Part shown: piece by piece, positions 1 to 11,879 of the stretch | Position numbering within the stretch: position 1 is the first letter of the stretch | How the letters are laid out: every line of letters begins with the position of its first letter | Assembly: GCA_020465985.1 (NCBI GenBank) | Contig: JAANYP010001803.1 | Location: 124,001-188,000, forward strand | DNA from: Centrapalus pauciflorus | Lineage: Eukaryota; Streptophyta; Magnoliopsida; Asterales; Asteraceae | DNA: 64,000 bases | Reading direction: 5' to 3' | Program-made: the position numbers and the translations under genes | The notes under the pieces: generated by a model | Told to the model about the DNA's origin: nothing | The model's input: only the letters and a program-made list of their open reading frames with translations | Databases searched by the model: none

Positions 1-22
1 TTCTTGACTTCGGCACTATCAG

Positions 23-1009
23 GTAAACATATTCTTACTTTCAGTGTTTAACTTCATATTTTGTCCATTTGATTTTCAAATTTTTTCTTAATTTTTCGGT
101 TCGGTTTTTGCTATTTTTAGGATGATAAATCTACTTTGTTTACTTAGTTGTAGTTATATAACTTGTTCCTTACATGATTTTAATCTAGGATCTTCATTTT
201 CATGCATGTTCATCAATTCTTCAACTGTTCACGTTGCATGCTGCATGAATGTATTCAATGAACTGCTGGACTTCGGACGTCCGAATTCGGACCAAGCCCC
301 GAATTTGGATGTCCCACTTAGACATTATTTCAAGTTTTTCAATCTTCAAAGACCGAATTCGGACACTGTGCATCCGAACTCGGACCACTGGTGATCCGAA
401 TTCGGTCCTTCAAAGAAAGTCCAAAATTTTCATTAAGTCAGTTCATCATACACTGTTGATCTGAATTCGAACCACATCCGAAACGCATATGTCATCCGAA
501 TTCGGACCATTCCCTCATCATTACATGCATCCACTCCAACTTCGGTCCTAATATGAATTTGCATGACCATCCGAATTCGGTCCAGCACCACCCACTTCAT
601 CCGAATTCGGACCCTCGCATATCATTCATCATTCATCATCCGGATTTCGGAAGGATCCGAATTCGGTGGCATTGTTCATCCGAATTCGGTCCATCCGAAA
701 TCCAACACTTAGCATATTTTTCAATTTTTCATTTTTTTTGCATTTTCATTATAAATCAAAAAGCCAAAAAGATTTTCGTTCCAGTGCACCATTGATTAGA
801 GTTAGGATTAGTGTTTGAGTGAAAATGTCTGTTCTAACATTGGTCTCTTAACGATTGACTTTGGACTTTACTCAGTAGAATTTTATTCTACTAATAAAGA
901 CCTGATGCTTTAAACAGATCAGACAGTTTCTATTTCACACTTATCTAGACTTCATATCAATGTCTTATCATTTAAAGTCTTCTGTTCTAACTTTGATGCA
1001 TCTTTACAG
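23..1009 (+). other. Predicted intron upstream of the element A 3' ORF
   Basis: Donor context ACTATCAG|GTAAACAT at 23 and acceptor TCTTTACAG at 1001-1009, two bases before the 3' ORF start codon. Element B has the matching pair (ACCAG|GTAACA at 27350 and TTTGCAG at 26300, minus strand). The segment is T-rich, carries no long coding frame, and contains a TTCGGTTCGG motif near 97-108 and an array of palindromes at 281-689. The splice sites are inferred from sequence context and from conservation between the two copies. Confidence 0.6.
281..689. repeat. Cluster of CCGAATTCGG palindromes (array 1)
   Basis: Eight exact CCGAATTCGG cores start at 281, 353, 396, 496, 571, 601, 657 and 680. Degenerate versions lie between them, for example CCGAATTTGG near 300 and CCGAACTCGG near 374. 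The spacing is irregular (about 15-100 bp) and the spacers are not alike, so this is not a simple tandem repeat. Confidence 0.95.
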
Positions 1010-1011
1010 AA

Positions 1012-4000
1012 ATGATGGAACCCGCTGTCGTACTAACCATACCCCATCCCCGCATTCCCAACAACAATGCTCAACTACCCGAACAATCTATTCTCCCTCA
1101 AGCCGAGTTTGTCGAGTTCATACCCAATAACTGGCAGCTTGATGTGTCCATTCTCACTCGAGAACCCCAAACTCTAGCCTTCGACATCCTCACTCACAAC
1201 CCAATATACTACTCCCTTTCTACAGCCATCGCCGTTCCCCAAATCTACCTGCAACAATTCTGGAACCGATTCCAATTTATCCCCGATGCCGAACCTCACT
1301 TCACTACCACCATCCATCGACTGTATCCCAGTCAAAATAACCACCACCGCCATATGCCATATACTTCACCTACCTGCCGAAGCCTATTTGCCAAGTCGCT
1401 TTCACTTTGCTCCCATTCCTTCAGTCCAAGAAACCCTCACTGAAATACAAACCTTGGGATATGACGGCCCTCTTACCAAACCCTCCGATTTCAAAACCAA
1501 GAATCTCCAGTCTCATTGGAGGATTCTGTTCGACGTCATCAATAAATGCTTCACTGCAAAACATTCTGGCCACGACTCTGCATCGGCTCAAGTCCTAGCC
1601 ATGTTCACCGGCTTTGCATTTGACCGACAAGTGGATTATGCAGCATTCCTCTTCGAGGAATTGAAGAGAGTTCATATGGAGAGGGGCACCAAACGAGGAC
1701 GCAAATACATCCCTCTCCAATGTTATCTGCAGCTGATCATCTAGTATGCCATGGACAATGATGACGACATTCATGAGCATCCAGAGGCCGATGTATACCC
1801 TACAGTGGCGATCCAAAAGCTTGATCTGCCAAAAGGGGCTCCGTCTGTGCCGGTAATGACTATCCCACTGTCCCTTCTTCTAAGGGCAGTGCAATTGGAA
1901 AGGCTTCGGGCATATATTAGTGAGTTTTTATCCAGATGAGGCTCAGTCAGAACCGACTGAGCCTACCCAGTCCGAAGGTGAGGTTAGGTTGAGTGAGGAA
2001 GAGGGAGAAGCGGCGGAAGTAGCACAATTATTGGGGTTAGGAGAGTGGGAGACTGTGTGTGTAAGCGAGGGAGGAGTAGGTAAGGCAGTAGAGACGGCGG
2101 ATTCTGAACGCACCGTCTCTGTTGTATAAGGGATAGAAGTAACATCTGAGGGTGACCGCAGCCCAATCAGCCGGACAACCCACTCGAAGACCATTAGTCC
2201 GATGGTCGAACTAACCCCCACCACCCAGTTAGCATCCTCTCTACAGGGTGCTACTTCATTCCACGGGGATATACCACGTATGCCATCGCCCTCTCATTCG
2301 GAGAGTGGCAGTGTTGAACGAGGTCACACTTCGCCCCACGTGACCGACCCTCTTTCTTTCACGATTCCCTACCCACCCATACACACATCGCATGATGCCT
2401 TTGTGGCATCCCCTAGAGCTGCCTCTGTGGCAGCTCCACAAACTTCTGGATCTACGCATCCCATAGTGGAGCCAGAAATGACAGAAGGAAGACCTGGAGT
2501 GGCTCCATCACCGCCATCCACTTCAGGCCATCTCCACATTAATATAGAGATGTTAACGGCAGCTCTTCGTGCTGCCGGTGTCGTTACCCAGGCTGCCCTG
2601 GACGCCCATAAGGAAGCTACCGAGGAACGCCATACCGCCTTTTTATCATTCATTAAGGGTAAGGGTGTCGCTTCTGAGGATGTGCCTCCACCAGGGACCC
2701 GCTCAGTCCAATTCATGATACAAGAGCTCTCTGACAAAATAGACGCACAGAACCACCTTATCCTTCAAGTCCAGGAGCATCTGAACTCCCGTATGGACCA
2801 TCTAGAGTCGGCAGTCATCGAGCTACAGTGCCGTCCTCAGGCTGAGTCAGAAACGAAAGCATGACGATCAGGACGACCCTGATCGCCATGAGGGGGAGAA
2901 ACGCCAGAAAACTCAGTCTGAGGACCCTATGTGGATTGTAGGGGGAGCAGAAACAGAATCAACAGAGGTTCAGGGGTCAGGGGAAAAGATGCAAGACACT
3001 TAGGAATATCTGATGATAGAAGACGAGCCCATGGTCGAGGGTCCAGCTCCACTGGATCCAATGACAGCTTTGGTTAAGTTTGAACCTTTTCACGAAAAAG
3101 TTGAAATCATTTTGGTGTCTGACTCAGACTCCGATACTGAGGAAAACGAACATTTAATCATTCCTAAGCATGAGCCCGAATCACCTAAAAAATCATCATC
3201 TTCCTCCTTTGATTTCCTAAACTCACCACCACCAGCTCCACAACAAGAAATTCTATCATCCATCCAAGCTCCCCCATCACTAAAAGAATCCCATTTAGTC
3301 TAAATCCCGCCAAGATCTCCAAGTCCTCCCCTAGTCCAACAAACTCAACAACCAGGTCCTTCAGAAACCAAGAGGGTAGATTGCTTTGATGAGACCCCTT
3401 TAGGACCCGGTGAATATAGGAGAGATGATATGTATTGGGTAGACTGATTTTCAAAGGGAAAAGTACAAACACTACCATCTGAAGAGAAAGAGGAACTAAG
3501 ACAAGAACGGCGGGGGACAATCTTAAAACTGTTAGAAGCTAAAAAATCAGAAATAGAAGAACCCCCCGTTCAGGGCCTCAAAGAATTCCTTCAAAAGTTT
3601 CCTCCGGAACAATTTCAGAATCTGTTCCTAGAAGAACGGTTTAAGATGGTATTCAAAAGAAGCCTGGGTCTTTCAGCAGACGCTTACTCATGGAACTGTC
3701 CAACGTGACCAAAGCTGAACAGGCCGAATACTATCAATTAATGCTCAGGGAGTGAAGATCCAAAGTCTCAAAATCAAAGATAAAGAAACTCCTGACCATC
3801 ACCATGTGCAGAAGAGCAAAAGTATTCTATCCTGCCTTTCAGGTAGAAAGAGTAGATGGCACAGTTGAGGAATTCTACGAGAATGATTTGGACTTCATAA
3901 ATGTGGATGATGGAATTCTTACACAACAGGTTGAAAAATCATATTAAAGAGCGTCTGTCTCACATGACTGCCGTAGGTGCCCTTGTTCGAAGTATGAACC

Positions 4001-4443
4001 GCCGCTCTATTATCATGTGCCTTAGAGATTTTCAAATGGCGATAGAGAGCGCGCTGGTTAAAGCTGGCCTACGAGCACCTGACCAAGACAACTTCCTTCT
4101 CGCCTACCATCCTTCCTACAGAGTTATCTTCATAGGAGGCCCGGGTGTCATTTTTGTGAATCAGAAAGGATTCAAAAGGTTCATGCGCTTTGAGGATCTT
4201 CCCTGTTACTCCGACGGTACTCTCAGATTGGTTAGAGCTGCGCTTTCTCGAAAAGTTCAAGAATATGATGCTCAACCAGATCCAGAACTCAGATGCTCTC
4301 CGAAGGAAACACAGGATACCCTCAGCAGCATTGAACTCCAGAACGAACGGCTACATATGAGACAAGTGGTTAGACGATTTGACATCATCCTTGGACTCCG
4401 CGAATCTACAGATCATGCCAGATTTCCAGGACCTCCACGTTGA
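1012..4443 (+). pseudogene. Decayed 3' ORF (env-position ORF) of element A
   Basis: The reading begins with MMEPAVVLTIPHP just after the predicted splice acceptor. It is homologous throughout to the element B ORF (26295-23074, minus). Order: a conserved N-terminal domain (about 1012-1920, with LSTAIAVPQIYLQQFW and NLQSHWRILFDVINKCF), a Ser/Pro/Glu-rich middle, a short coiled coil near 2700-2830, an acidic patch VEIILVSDSDSD near 3100 that looks like a SUMO-interaction motif, and a conserved C-terminal domain (about 3520-4443, with MNRRSIIMCLRDFQMAIES). It is broken by a frameshift near 1310, stops at 1742-1744 and 2127-2129, a frameshift near 1915, stops at 2862-2864 and 3001-3003, and further breaks around 3301, 3447 and 3650-3900. 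I recall similar ORFs as abundant in Asteraceae copia elements. The function is unknown; the position matches the env-like ORF of SIRE/Maximus elements. Confidence 0.85.
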
Positions 4444-4446
4444 TCG

Positions 4447-4459
4447 AAAAGGGGGAGAC
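4447..4459 (+). other. Polypurine tract of element A
   Basis: AAAAGGGGGAGAC lies directly between the 3' ORF stop codon (4441-4443) and the LTR start, which is the expected plus-strand primer site. Element B has the matching tract next to its 3' LTR. Confidence 0.8.
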
Positions 4460-4801
4460 TGTTAGATATTTAATTTCGATCATGTGGACTTATTTTGTAA
4501 TAATTATTTTCTTAGTGTTTAGTCTTGTATTTATTTCTTTAGTAGTTTATTTCAATGTAAAAGTTAAGGGACCATTTGTGTCAATCCCTTGTAGTTAATT
4601 AAAGGAGCCTAGAAATAGGCTCATAGGGTTGTAAACTTTACACGGTTGAATACAAAAGAAAAGTTCCAGCCGCCACTTTTGTATTTACTCCCAACATTCT
4701 CTTTGTCTTCTTCATCATTACACAATTATTGAGTCTTGATTCTTCTTGTGTTATAAAAGAAACATTTATGTGCTGATTTCTATTGGGAATATATTACAAC
4801 A
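4460..4801 (+). repeat. 3' LTR of element A
   Basis: It starts TGTTAGATATTTAATTTCG and ends near ATTACAACA, and is colinear with the 347-bp LTR of element B (shared TTAATTAAAGGAGCCTAGAA block and a shared AGCCGCCA block). The exact end could be 4798 or 4801. No target duplication can be tested because the 5' end is outside the window. Confidence 0.75.
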
Positions 4802-7800
4802 GCCATGGTTGTGTAATATCTGGGAAAACAAGCTTTCATAAACTATAAACCACAAAAAATTATATAATTTAATATGTAGTCTTTTACCTATAAAAATATC
4901 AGTTTGTAGTTAATGACAAACAATTAAAAAAACATAGCATCTTAAATTATATACATTTATAAATATTTATTTTTTTTAAATCAACTCATGTATTACATGG
5001 GTATCATGAGATAAAAAACACAACAGAAATAGAAAAACACAACAGAGTTTCATGTAATCTGATTAATGATTGGTGGATGAATGTAAAAGTTAAAAAAACT
5101 AAACCGGTCTGGAACTGAAAAATAAATATAAAATCTTGAATCAAATCTTGAAACAGCTTCCGGTAATGTTCTAAAGTTTCATGGTTTTTTTTACCACACT
5201 CATGTATTTAAAAATAGAAATCCGAATGAGACTGCACCGAAACCAAGAACCGGACCATGTGTGTCCGATTCATTTTGTTCATTTATGTAAACACAAATAG
5301 ACAATTGATGTTACAATAATTGTTGTTTACATTTATATGCTTGCATTTTTTTCAAATGTATTCAAAGTTATACCTGATATAGGTTAATCTTGTTACACCT
5401 AAATATTCATATAAATAATTTATGATGCATGCTAATAAAGAAAATATTTTAAAGCATTAAGAACAAAGGCAAAATTGATTCCCACTTCATATTTGTATCG
5501 TAATAGTGGAACCATCATTGAGGTAACTAATCACTTGCCTGAATCGCTTGGAGAAGAAGGATTAGCAGGAATTTCCTCATATTCAACATGATTTTATCTA
5601 GCATGTTTAGTTTTCAGCTTGTTAGAATTATCTTGTTTTTGGACGGCCGAATCCTACAACATGACTTTAAATTAAATCAAATGAAAACAAAAAGGGAGAA
5701 AAAGAAGACAGATTTTAGTCTTATACCTCAGTTCTTGCCAAACCTTGGTTTAGCCATAGGATTTTCAGTTCAAGATCTCTACAAAACGAAAGAGTATAAG
5801 AAAGACTAATTTTATTAAAAAAACAGAATTACTGTGTAAAATATTACTTTAGTTTTATATGATTGCAGACCTGGGCTAGATTTACCTCATTTTATGATTA
5901 CATTTGGTTCAGTTAATAGTTAACATGTATAAAAAAGCAGAACTTTAAATTTTGTATTGATTCCATGATTATTGTTAATCCTCCACTAATGTGGTTAAGG
6001 TGCCATGAATCTAATTAAAAGTAAATAAAAATTGATAATCAGTATGAAAGATAAATGATTTCTAAATTATAAGGACCATACACTCATACAGTAAGCGTAG
6101 ACGATGTATCATAGTAATAACCTGAAAATGCGATGAGAAGGGGGCATCTGAGACGAGATACGAAAGGAAGAGCGTGTTGACGATGTCACGTTTGGTTTAG
6201 CAGCGGCTGATATTCTAGACATTGTGCTGAGATTGACGACATAAGACAAGCAACACGATCAGTGATTGAATGAATATGGATCCCAAACAAAACCCAATTG
6301 ATCGCCAATGCCTAACATCATCATGGGGAGAAACAACTCGACCTACATGGATTAGAAGGAGATTCTGGTTGATTAAAGATGAACCATTTGAATGGTGTGA
6401 AACAAACTATATTGATTTATGAAGAGATAGCACGATAATATCTAAATAAAAAATTTAACATCGAGTATATCAAGTATATAGCTAGGACTTAACAGGCGAC
6501 CCACTTGTAGAACTGATTTGTTGAATAACTGAACATTTCAATCCCCAAATTAGCAGGAACTTAAAGTACCTGTCAAGAAGATCGAATGTAGAACATTATG
6601 TTACATACAAATTTCATTGTGTAATATGTGGAGTAATGGAGTAATCAAGAAAGTCGGGATACCTTTGATGGATTTGAGTAAAAAGAAGAGAAAACCAGGG
6701 TGTGTTGATTCGACGAAGAGCAGCACAAGAAGGAAGTATATGGTAAAATTTACATTTCATCTAATAAAATAATCACAAACAAAGAATAACACACATGCAT
6801 GATAATATAACATGACACTAATCTAGTAATATGCACATATAAACAAAGACACGACAAGAGAGAAAGAGAGATATGTACATTATAGTTTCACAAGTTGCAT
6901 CATACACTAAGTGGAACAACGACTCTTTTGAAATGAAAGCTACATCATCGCACCTCACACAATGTGTATTTTGTTCATCCTCTGGCTGTAACTCAGTATT
7001 TATTTATACCCTTCAATCATCAAATTCGATAATTACAAACAACCTCACCAATCAGTGAAAGGAGTCAAATACATTCTCACAATCATGTAAAATCAAATCA
7101 ATTATTATAATCTATAATAAAAATCAATGCCAAATGAGCAAGATAAGCTTATCAAACAAACCAATAACAAAGATACAAATTTCATTTTGAAGGCGATGAA
7201 CGCAAATTGCCACTTAATTACCACACTAAAATCAAACTCTAAAAGTTATCACATATCAATCAAGATTCAATCATACAAAAGATTCAGATAATTTCAAAGC
7301 TCTTTCCATAACAAATGTCACAGAAGCCTAAAATCAGAAAAGTGAATGGAGCACTATCAGAAAAGAAATTAATCGGCGAAGTTAAATAAAAAAAATAGTA
7401 ATCAGCGATGTAACATACAAATGATTCATATAATTGCCCTTCATTTGTATCTTGCTTCGGAGAAGTTAATCGGCGATGTAACAGACGTTGGATGCGACTT
7501 ATTTTAGGGAGAATGGAAATGGGGATTGATCAAAAATGCCGAAATGGGTGTATGTTAAGACCGATTAGGGTTTCATAAAATTTAATTTATGAGAAAAGAA
7601 ATTACAGGGAGAAATGGACAAAGTCGGCGGATTAGGGTTTGAGAGGGAAGCAAAAATGGGTATCAGATTAGTGTAGCGCAAATAGGCGTATTTTTGGAAG
7701 TTTGGGCGGGAGAAAAAAGAGGGGCTGCTCTGATTGAATGACACATGGTGGAGTTTATTTAATTTTATTAGTAGATATGGATAGATTATAATGACAAAAG

Positions 7801-7829
7801 GTAACTAAATCCTCCCAAAAACACCGGTC

Positions 7830-7832
<3 letters not shown>
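4802..7832. other. AT-rich stretch with no recognisable gene
   Basis: No conserved protein domain is visible on either strand. Weak gene-like traces exist on the minus strand. A short exon-like segment at about 6226-6123 starts with ATG, reads MSRISAAAKPNVTSSTRSSF and is followed by GTTATT. Another at about 5590-5530 reads EYEEIPANPSSPSDSGK and is followed by GTGATTAG. A UTR-like segment with AAACCCTAA-type boxes lies around 7640-7560. These may be exons of a decayed gene or a gene fragment carried by a transposon; I cannot assign it. Confidence 0.35.

Positions 7833-7915
<83 letters not shown>
7833..7915. repeat. (AT)n microsatellite, left array
   Basis: An uninterrupted AT dinucleotide run of about 83 bp. 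It is one of two near-equal arrays flanking a GC-richer insert. Confidence 0.98.
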
Positions 7916-7920
<5 letters not shown>

Positions 7921-8307
7921 GTGGGTGTCGCCTCCTCGAAGCAGCTCCCTCTCGCCCCGATTGATGAAAAAGAAAGAGAATTGGAAAAGTCCAAAGAAGA
8001 CTTTGACCCCGTAAGCTAAACTGGGAATCTCGTACGAAACTGAGAATGTGATCATGACAGCACATCAAAAGAAAGCGGCTCGTGGCTTTCATATCTTGGT
8101 AAATAAGAGATCGATCCCGTAGTTCAATCCTGGGAAGGGTCAAAAAGTGTATCCACCCGGTCCGGGGAAGGTGTGTGAAATCCTCTCACGTTCTTGGTCA
8201 AGTAATGGCTCTAGCTTCATTCTCGCTTTGGGATCATCTCGCCTTCGTGGGTCTCCGCTGCGGAAAGCTTCACTCCTTTCACTGAATGAAGACCAAGGAA
8301 AGAACTT

Positions 8308-8309
<2 letters not shown>
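7916..8309. other. GC-richer insert between two (AT)n arrays; possible organelle-derived (NUMT-like) fragment
   Basis: These 394 bp are clearly richer in G+C than the surrounding DNA and begin and end abruptly inside AT dinucleotide runs. Word use (for example GGTCTCCGCTGCGGAAAGC and CGATCCCGTAGTTCAATCC) looks to me like plant mitochondrial intergenic sequence. That is an impression only. The open frame across it (about 8147-8390) reads into the microsatellite and is not a credible nuclear gene. An ordinary unclassified repeat is the alternative. Confidence 0.4.

Positions 8310-8396
<87 letters not shown>
8310..8396. repeat. (AT)n microsatellite, right array
   Basis: An uninterrupted AT run of about 87 bp, the partner of the array at 7833-7915. 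Confidence 0.98.
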
Positions 8397-8399
<3 letters not shown>

Positions 8400-8539
8400 A
8401 AAACAAAGTTGTCTGTTACACACAAGCAATAATAAGCAAGTAACTCAAAACAAAATAATCAAATCGATAAAATAATTATGCTTGTCATGATCGTAATGAC
8501 ATCATACTTTGAACCAGACATAGAAGATAACTCATGTTA

Positions 8540-9560
8540 GAAACTCACGAACTTGAAGAGGCAATTTTTCCATAAGCTTCTTCATCGTATCTTCAACTAA
8601 TTTATCTTGTTGGTTCTCAATATCTTCTTTCATAGCTTTTAACTCGACCTTTTTTCTTTCATGATCCTCTTCTATCTCTCTTCGCAAATCAAGCAAGTCA
8701 TTTTTTTAAATTTCAAGACTAGCACCTTTGAGTGATGTATCACCACCATCCAATCTTTTAATCAACTTGTTGGTCACACCTCTACCATAAATTCTACGAT
8801 ATCCATCATTCTCCTTGTTCATCACAACTGAAAAAGGATCTACCGAAGCACTTCCATCTTCTAAAGGTTTGTAGTTCTTCATTTGTTCCTTTAATGAGAA
8901 AATATTGTCAAAAAAATGGCTACTTGATATGATCTTAAAATAAGAACTTACAATTTTCTTTGTCGTGTCATCATATGTATCAACATATACACGTCCTTTG
9001 GTCCTTTTACGCGTACGCTCAAACATTTTGGTTAAGCTAGGAACTTCCTTAGTTAAGTCATCATTTTTCAACATTTAGAATAACATAAATATCAACATAT
9101 GGAATGACAAGGAAAACAAAAATTACAAAAGAAAGAAAGGCATTACCATCTCTTCACGAATCCTCGCAAAACTTTTTGGATCGACTGTGTGATTATTTTT
9201 CTAAAATATGCGTAGCTCTTTAGCCCGCAAACAATGCTTCCGCACACACATTAACGTATACAACTTTAAATATAAATACATCTAATAAAACCATACTAAA
9301 TATAAACCAACTCTATAATAAGCCAATTGCCTAGCAAATTACCATCACATCTTTATTATTCCATAAGCTCAACAATCGTGAGAAATCATTTTCTGGAATA
9401 CTTTTAGGTCGATTCTTCCATCTTATTTTGTTGTCCTTTTGCTCATAGAAGTGTTTTTTCTTAATTCGGCATTTGTATACGCTCCAACAAGATCCAATAG
9501 ACTTTAAAACCCAAGGTTTAGCATCATCAGGCACAATGTATTTTTCCTTGAGAAGATTTA
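8540..9560 (-). pseudogene. CACTA/En-Spm-associated Transposase_24-type protein, decayed
   Basis: Three consecutive minus-strand blocks follow the order of plant Transposase_24 (Ptta/En/Spm) proteins. 9534-9331 has KPWVLKSIGSCWSVYKCRIK and a SLWNN motif. About 9245-9150 has NNHTVDPKSFARIREEM. 9074-8540 has SLTKMFERTRKRTKGRVY, then GYRRIYGRGVTNKL, then a charged coiled coil (EIEEDHERKKVELKAMKEDI). A stop interrupts the second block near 9212 and the blocks are in different frames, so it is a remnant or has lost introns and frame. I did not find CACTA termini. In this family such proteins accompany the DDE transposase; here it is an isolated fragment. Confidence 0.75.
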
Positions 9561-9599
9561 GTATTTACTAAACAAAATTAGAATCTTAACAAACAAAAA

Positions 9600-10519
9600 A
9601 AAAGTGCTTAAAACCTTACTAAGACATACTCCCACATCCAGGGTCGTCCCGTCAATTTTTGTGGCCCTGTACGATAGTTACATAGTAGGCCCTTAAAATG
9701 TGAAATTTTTTGAATTTATATAAAAATTATTAATTATTAGTAGTCTAGAAATTGCTATATACATAAAAAAAAAATATTTGAAACAATGATATTAAGACAC
9801 GTTCATATGACTTGACCAAAATAATTAAATTCAAAACTATGTTTGTCTGAAAGGGCATTGCTATACGCTTATTTTTACTAATCATACATCCTCACACTCA
9901 CGTATGTTTTGTTAATGACGTGAGAGTTAGTGATTAAACTTAAGTAGACTTTAGTTTTTCACATTTTTCTCCGGTCACCAGTTCCCTGATGAGGCCGTAT
10001 CGAACTTGGGGCCCAGAGTGGTCGCACTTACTGCACACCCTCAAGGCTGGCCCTTCCCACATCTTGTCTTTTTTGTGGCACTTTATGCCATGATTTATAA
10101 ATCAATGGTGCATAATTGTAGTTACGAGCTATTGTACCCAAAAGCGAGAAAACTGTGTCACTGTGTCCTTCTCCTTGGTTACAGGTCCAATGGGTTGTCC
10201 AAATTCATTGCATATGATGACCTTGTGCTCATTGGCACTTCGCACATGCACACCATGCAACATTGTTGGCTGGTTGGCCCTCTTTTCTTGGTTTTAGAAA
10301 TTTCTAAAATCAAACATATATCAAAAGTCTAATGTACAAGCATTTATATCAAAACTCTAATATAGTGCAATGAGTATATATGAAAATTGACAACAAATGA
10401 ATAAAATGAATTTCATCCTTTTATAATAGTCCAACAACATTAAAAGATGAATTTCAAAACACCAGGTGTATGTGTGTGTGTGTTGAGTCCGAGAATTACG
10501 GGGGCTGCAAAGAGTGCAC
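9600..10519. other. No assignable gene
   Basis: An AT-rich stretch with a more GC-balanced block at about 9970-10300. The block has a 108-codon open frame (10006-10332) without recognisable domain or splice context, and I do not call a gene there. Confidence 0.5.
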
Positions 10520-10771
10520 GTTAGATTTGTGTGTGTGTGGGCTGCGAAATGACTCCGAGAAACACAACAAACAGCAGGTCTCTGACTGTTTAACACAACA
10601 AAGAACAGCAACAATTTAAACCAAAAACATTACATTATATGTGTAAGTTAGATTTGTGTGTGTATGGGCTGCGAAATGACTCCGAGACTCACAAACAGTG
10701 CAGGTCTCGGACTGTTTAACACAACAAACAGCAGCAACAATTTAACCTAGAAACATTACACTATATGAGAA
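10520..10771. repeat. Tandem duplication of a 127-bp unit
   Basis: Two copies begin with GTTAGATTTGTGTGTGT at 10520 and 10647. They continue with GGGCTGCGAAATGACTCCGAGA and end in the AACATTACA-TATATG region. A partial third copy may precede them at about 10475-10519. The copies differ at several positions. Confidence 0.85.
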
Positions 10772-11049
10772 TATTGTAGTTGCTTAATATTACAGCTAAT
10801 TCACTGCATTATTAGTTTGCTTTGGGCTTTATATAATGGGTACCACATATATTACCATATTCACCTAATTTCACCTTAATTACCGTTGACGCCTCTGATG
10901 AAACCATAAAAATTAAAAATACTATCTCAAAATTTCAAAATATTACTAATTATACATCCATCTAATATACAATTATCCAATTTCACACAAATTATAGTCA
11001 ACAGCTCCTGCCAAAAACATTAAAATATTGCCTCTAAAATACCAATCAT

Positions 11050-11153
11050 GGGAAAAATTTTAGAAGTACGTTAATTTTTAACAATTACATCAAAACTAAA
11101 ACCTTTTTTTTATTTTACAAATTTACTATATTTGGTTTTCTGAAGACCGAATG
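11050..11153 (+). repeat. Left terminal inverted repeat of the MULE
   Basis: It matches the reverse complement of 21612-21718 over about 105 bp with a few substitutions and small gaps. The outer end is GGGAAAAATTT and the inner end is TCTGAAGACCGAATG. Confidence 0.92.
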
Positions 11154-11879
11154 ATACCTATGTAAGTGATGGGAAGTGATTGGGAAGTGATAGGGGAAGT
11201 GATGGGAAGTGACGGATGATGGGAAGGCATTCGGTGTTAGGAACACCAAACACCAAATATTCATTTTTTTCGGCACCTCTCCCTATTTGATTTTATTTTA
11301 TTTACAAACACTTCAATCTCTACCCCCAATAATATTTTAAAGGGTTATTATCGAAAAAACCATCCGAACTTTTATGATTTTTTTCGGTTTAACCATTCAA
11401 TTTTTTTCCAACCTATCAATAAATTACACTTTTTATTTTTTATCCGTGTTACTAAATCTTTCAGATTTTTTGGTTTAGCCATTCATTTTTGACCGGTAAC
11501 CTGTTTGACCGGTCAATTGTTGTTTATTATAAAAAAAATTTATAATTAAATAAATAAAATTATTTTTATTGTTCTTTGTTAGGGTTTGAATGTTTTAAAA
11601 GATTATAAATAAATAAATTTTATATATTAAATAGTAATCACTGACGATAGTAATGATATAATTATATAAATTTGTAAAAAATAATTAATAATAGAAAAGA
11701 TATATAATTATACTATATTTACTTTAGTAAGTATATAATTATTATTTCATTATAATCTGTTTGAATATTTTATATATGTTATTATATTTTATAAAATTTA
11801 AAATTCATAACATACATAAAATGTTACAACAATCATATATCAAAAGTTACATTGTTACAACAATCATATATTGTCAGGC

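Larger units (their letters stand above)
1..4801 (+). mobile_element. Element A: 3' part of a SIRE-like Ty1/copia retrotransposon, truncated by the window start
   Basis: This stretch is homologous, in the same order, to the 3' portion of the complete element B further along (minus strand, 22445-35864): a noncoding intron-like segment with CCGAATTCGG palindromes, a long 3' ORF downstream of where pol would lie, a polypurine tract, and an LTR beginning TGTTAGAT. Pol and the 5' LTR lie outside the window. The protein homology to element B is close, but the LTRs differ clearly, so A belongs to an older or different subfamily. Its 3' ORF is decayed. Confidence 0.85.

Noticed and set aside
281..689. 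CRISPR-like array
   Set aside because: The repeats are 10-12 bp palindromes with unequal spacing in a plant retrotransposon; there are no cas genes and no constant direct repeat of 20-40 bp.
4790..4819. Imperfect palindrome around CCATGG at the end of the element A LTR
   Set aside because: A single copy spanning the LTR edge, probably fortuitous.
5588..5809. 73-codon open frame
   Set aside because: AT-rich, low-complexity Lys-rich end, no recognisable features.
7755..8443. Open frames encoding long Tyr-Ile repeats on both strands
   Set aside because: They are translations of the (AT)n arrays and not proteins.
10006..10332. 108-codon open frame
   Set aside because: No domain, no homology that I recognise, no gene context.
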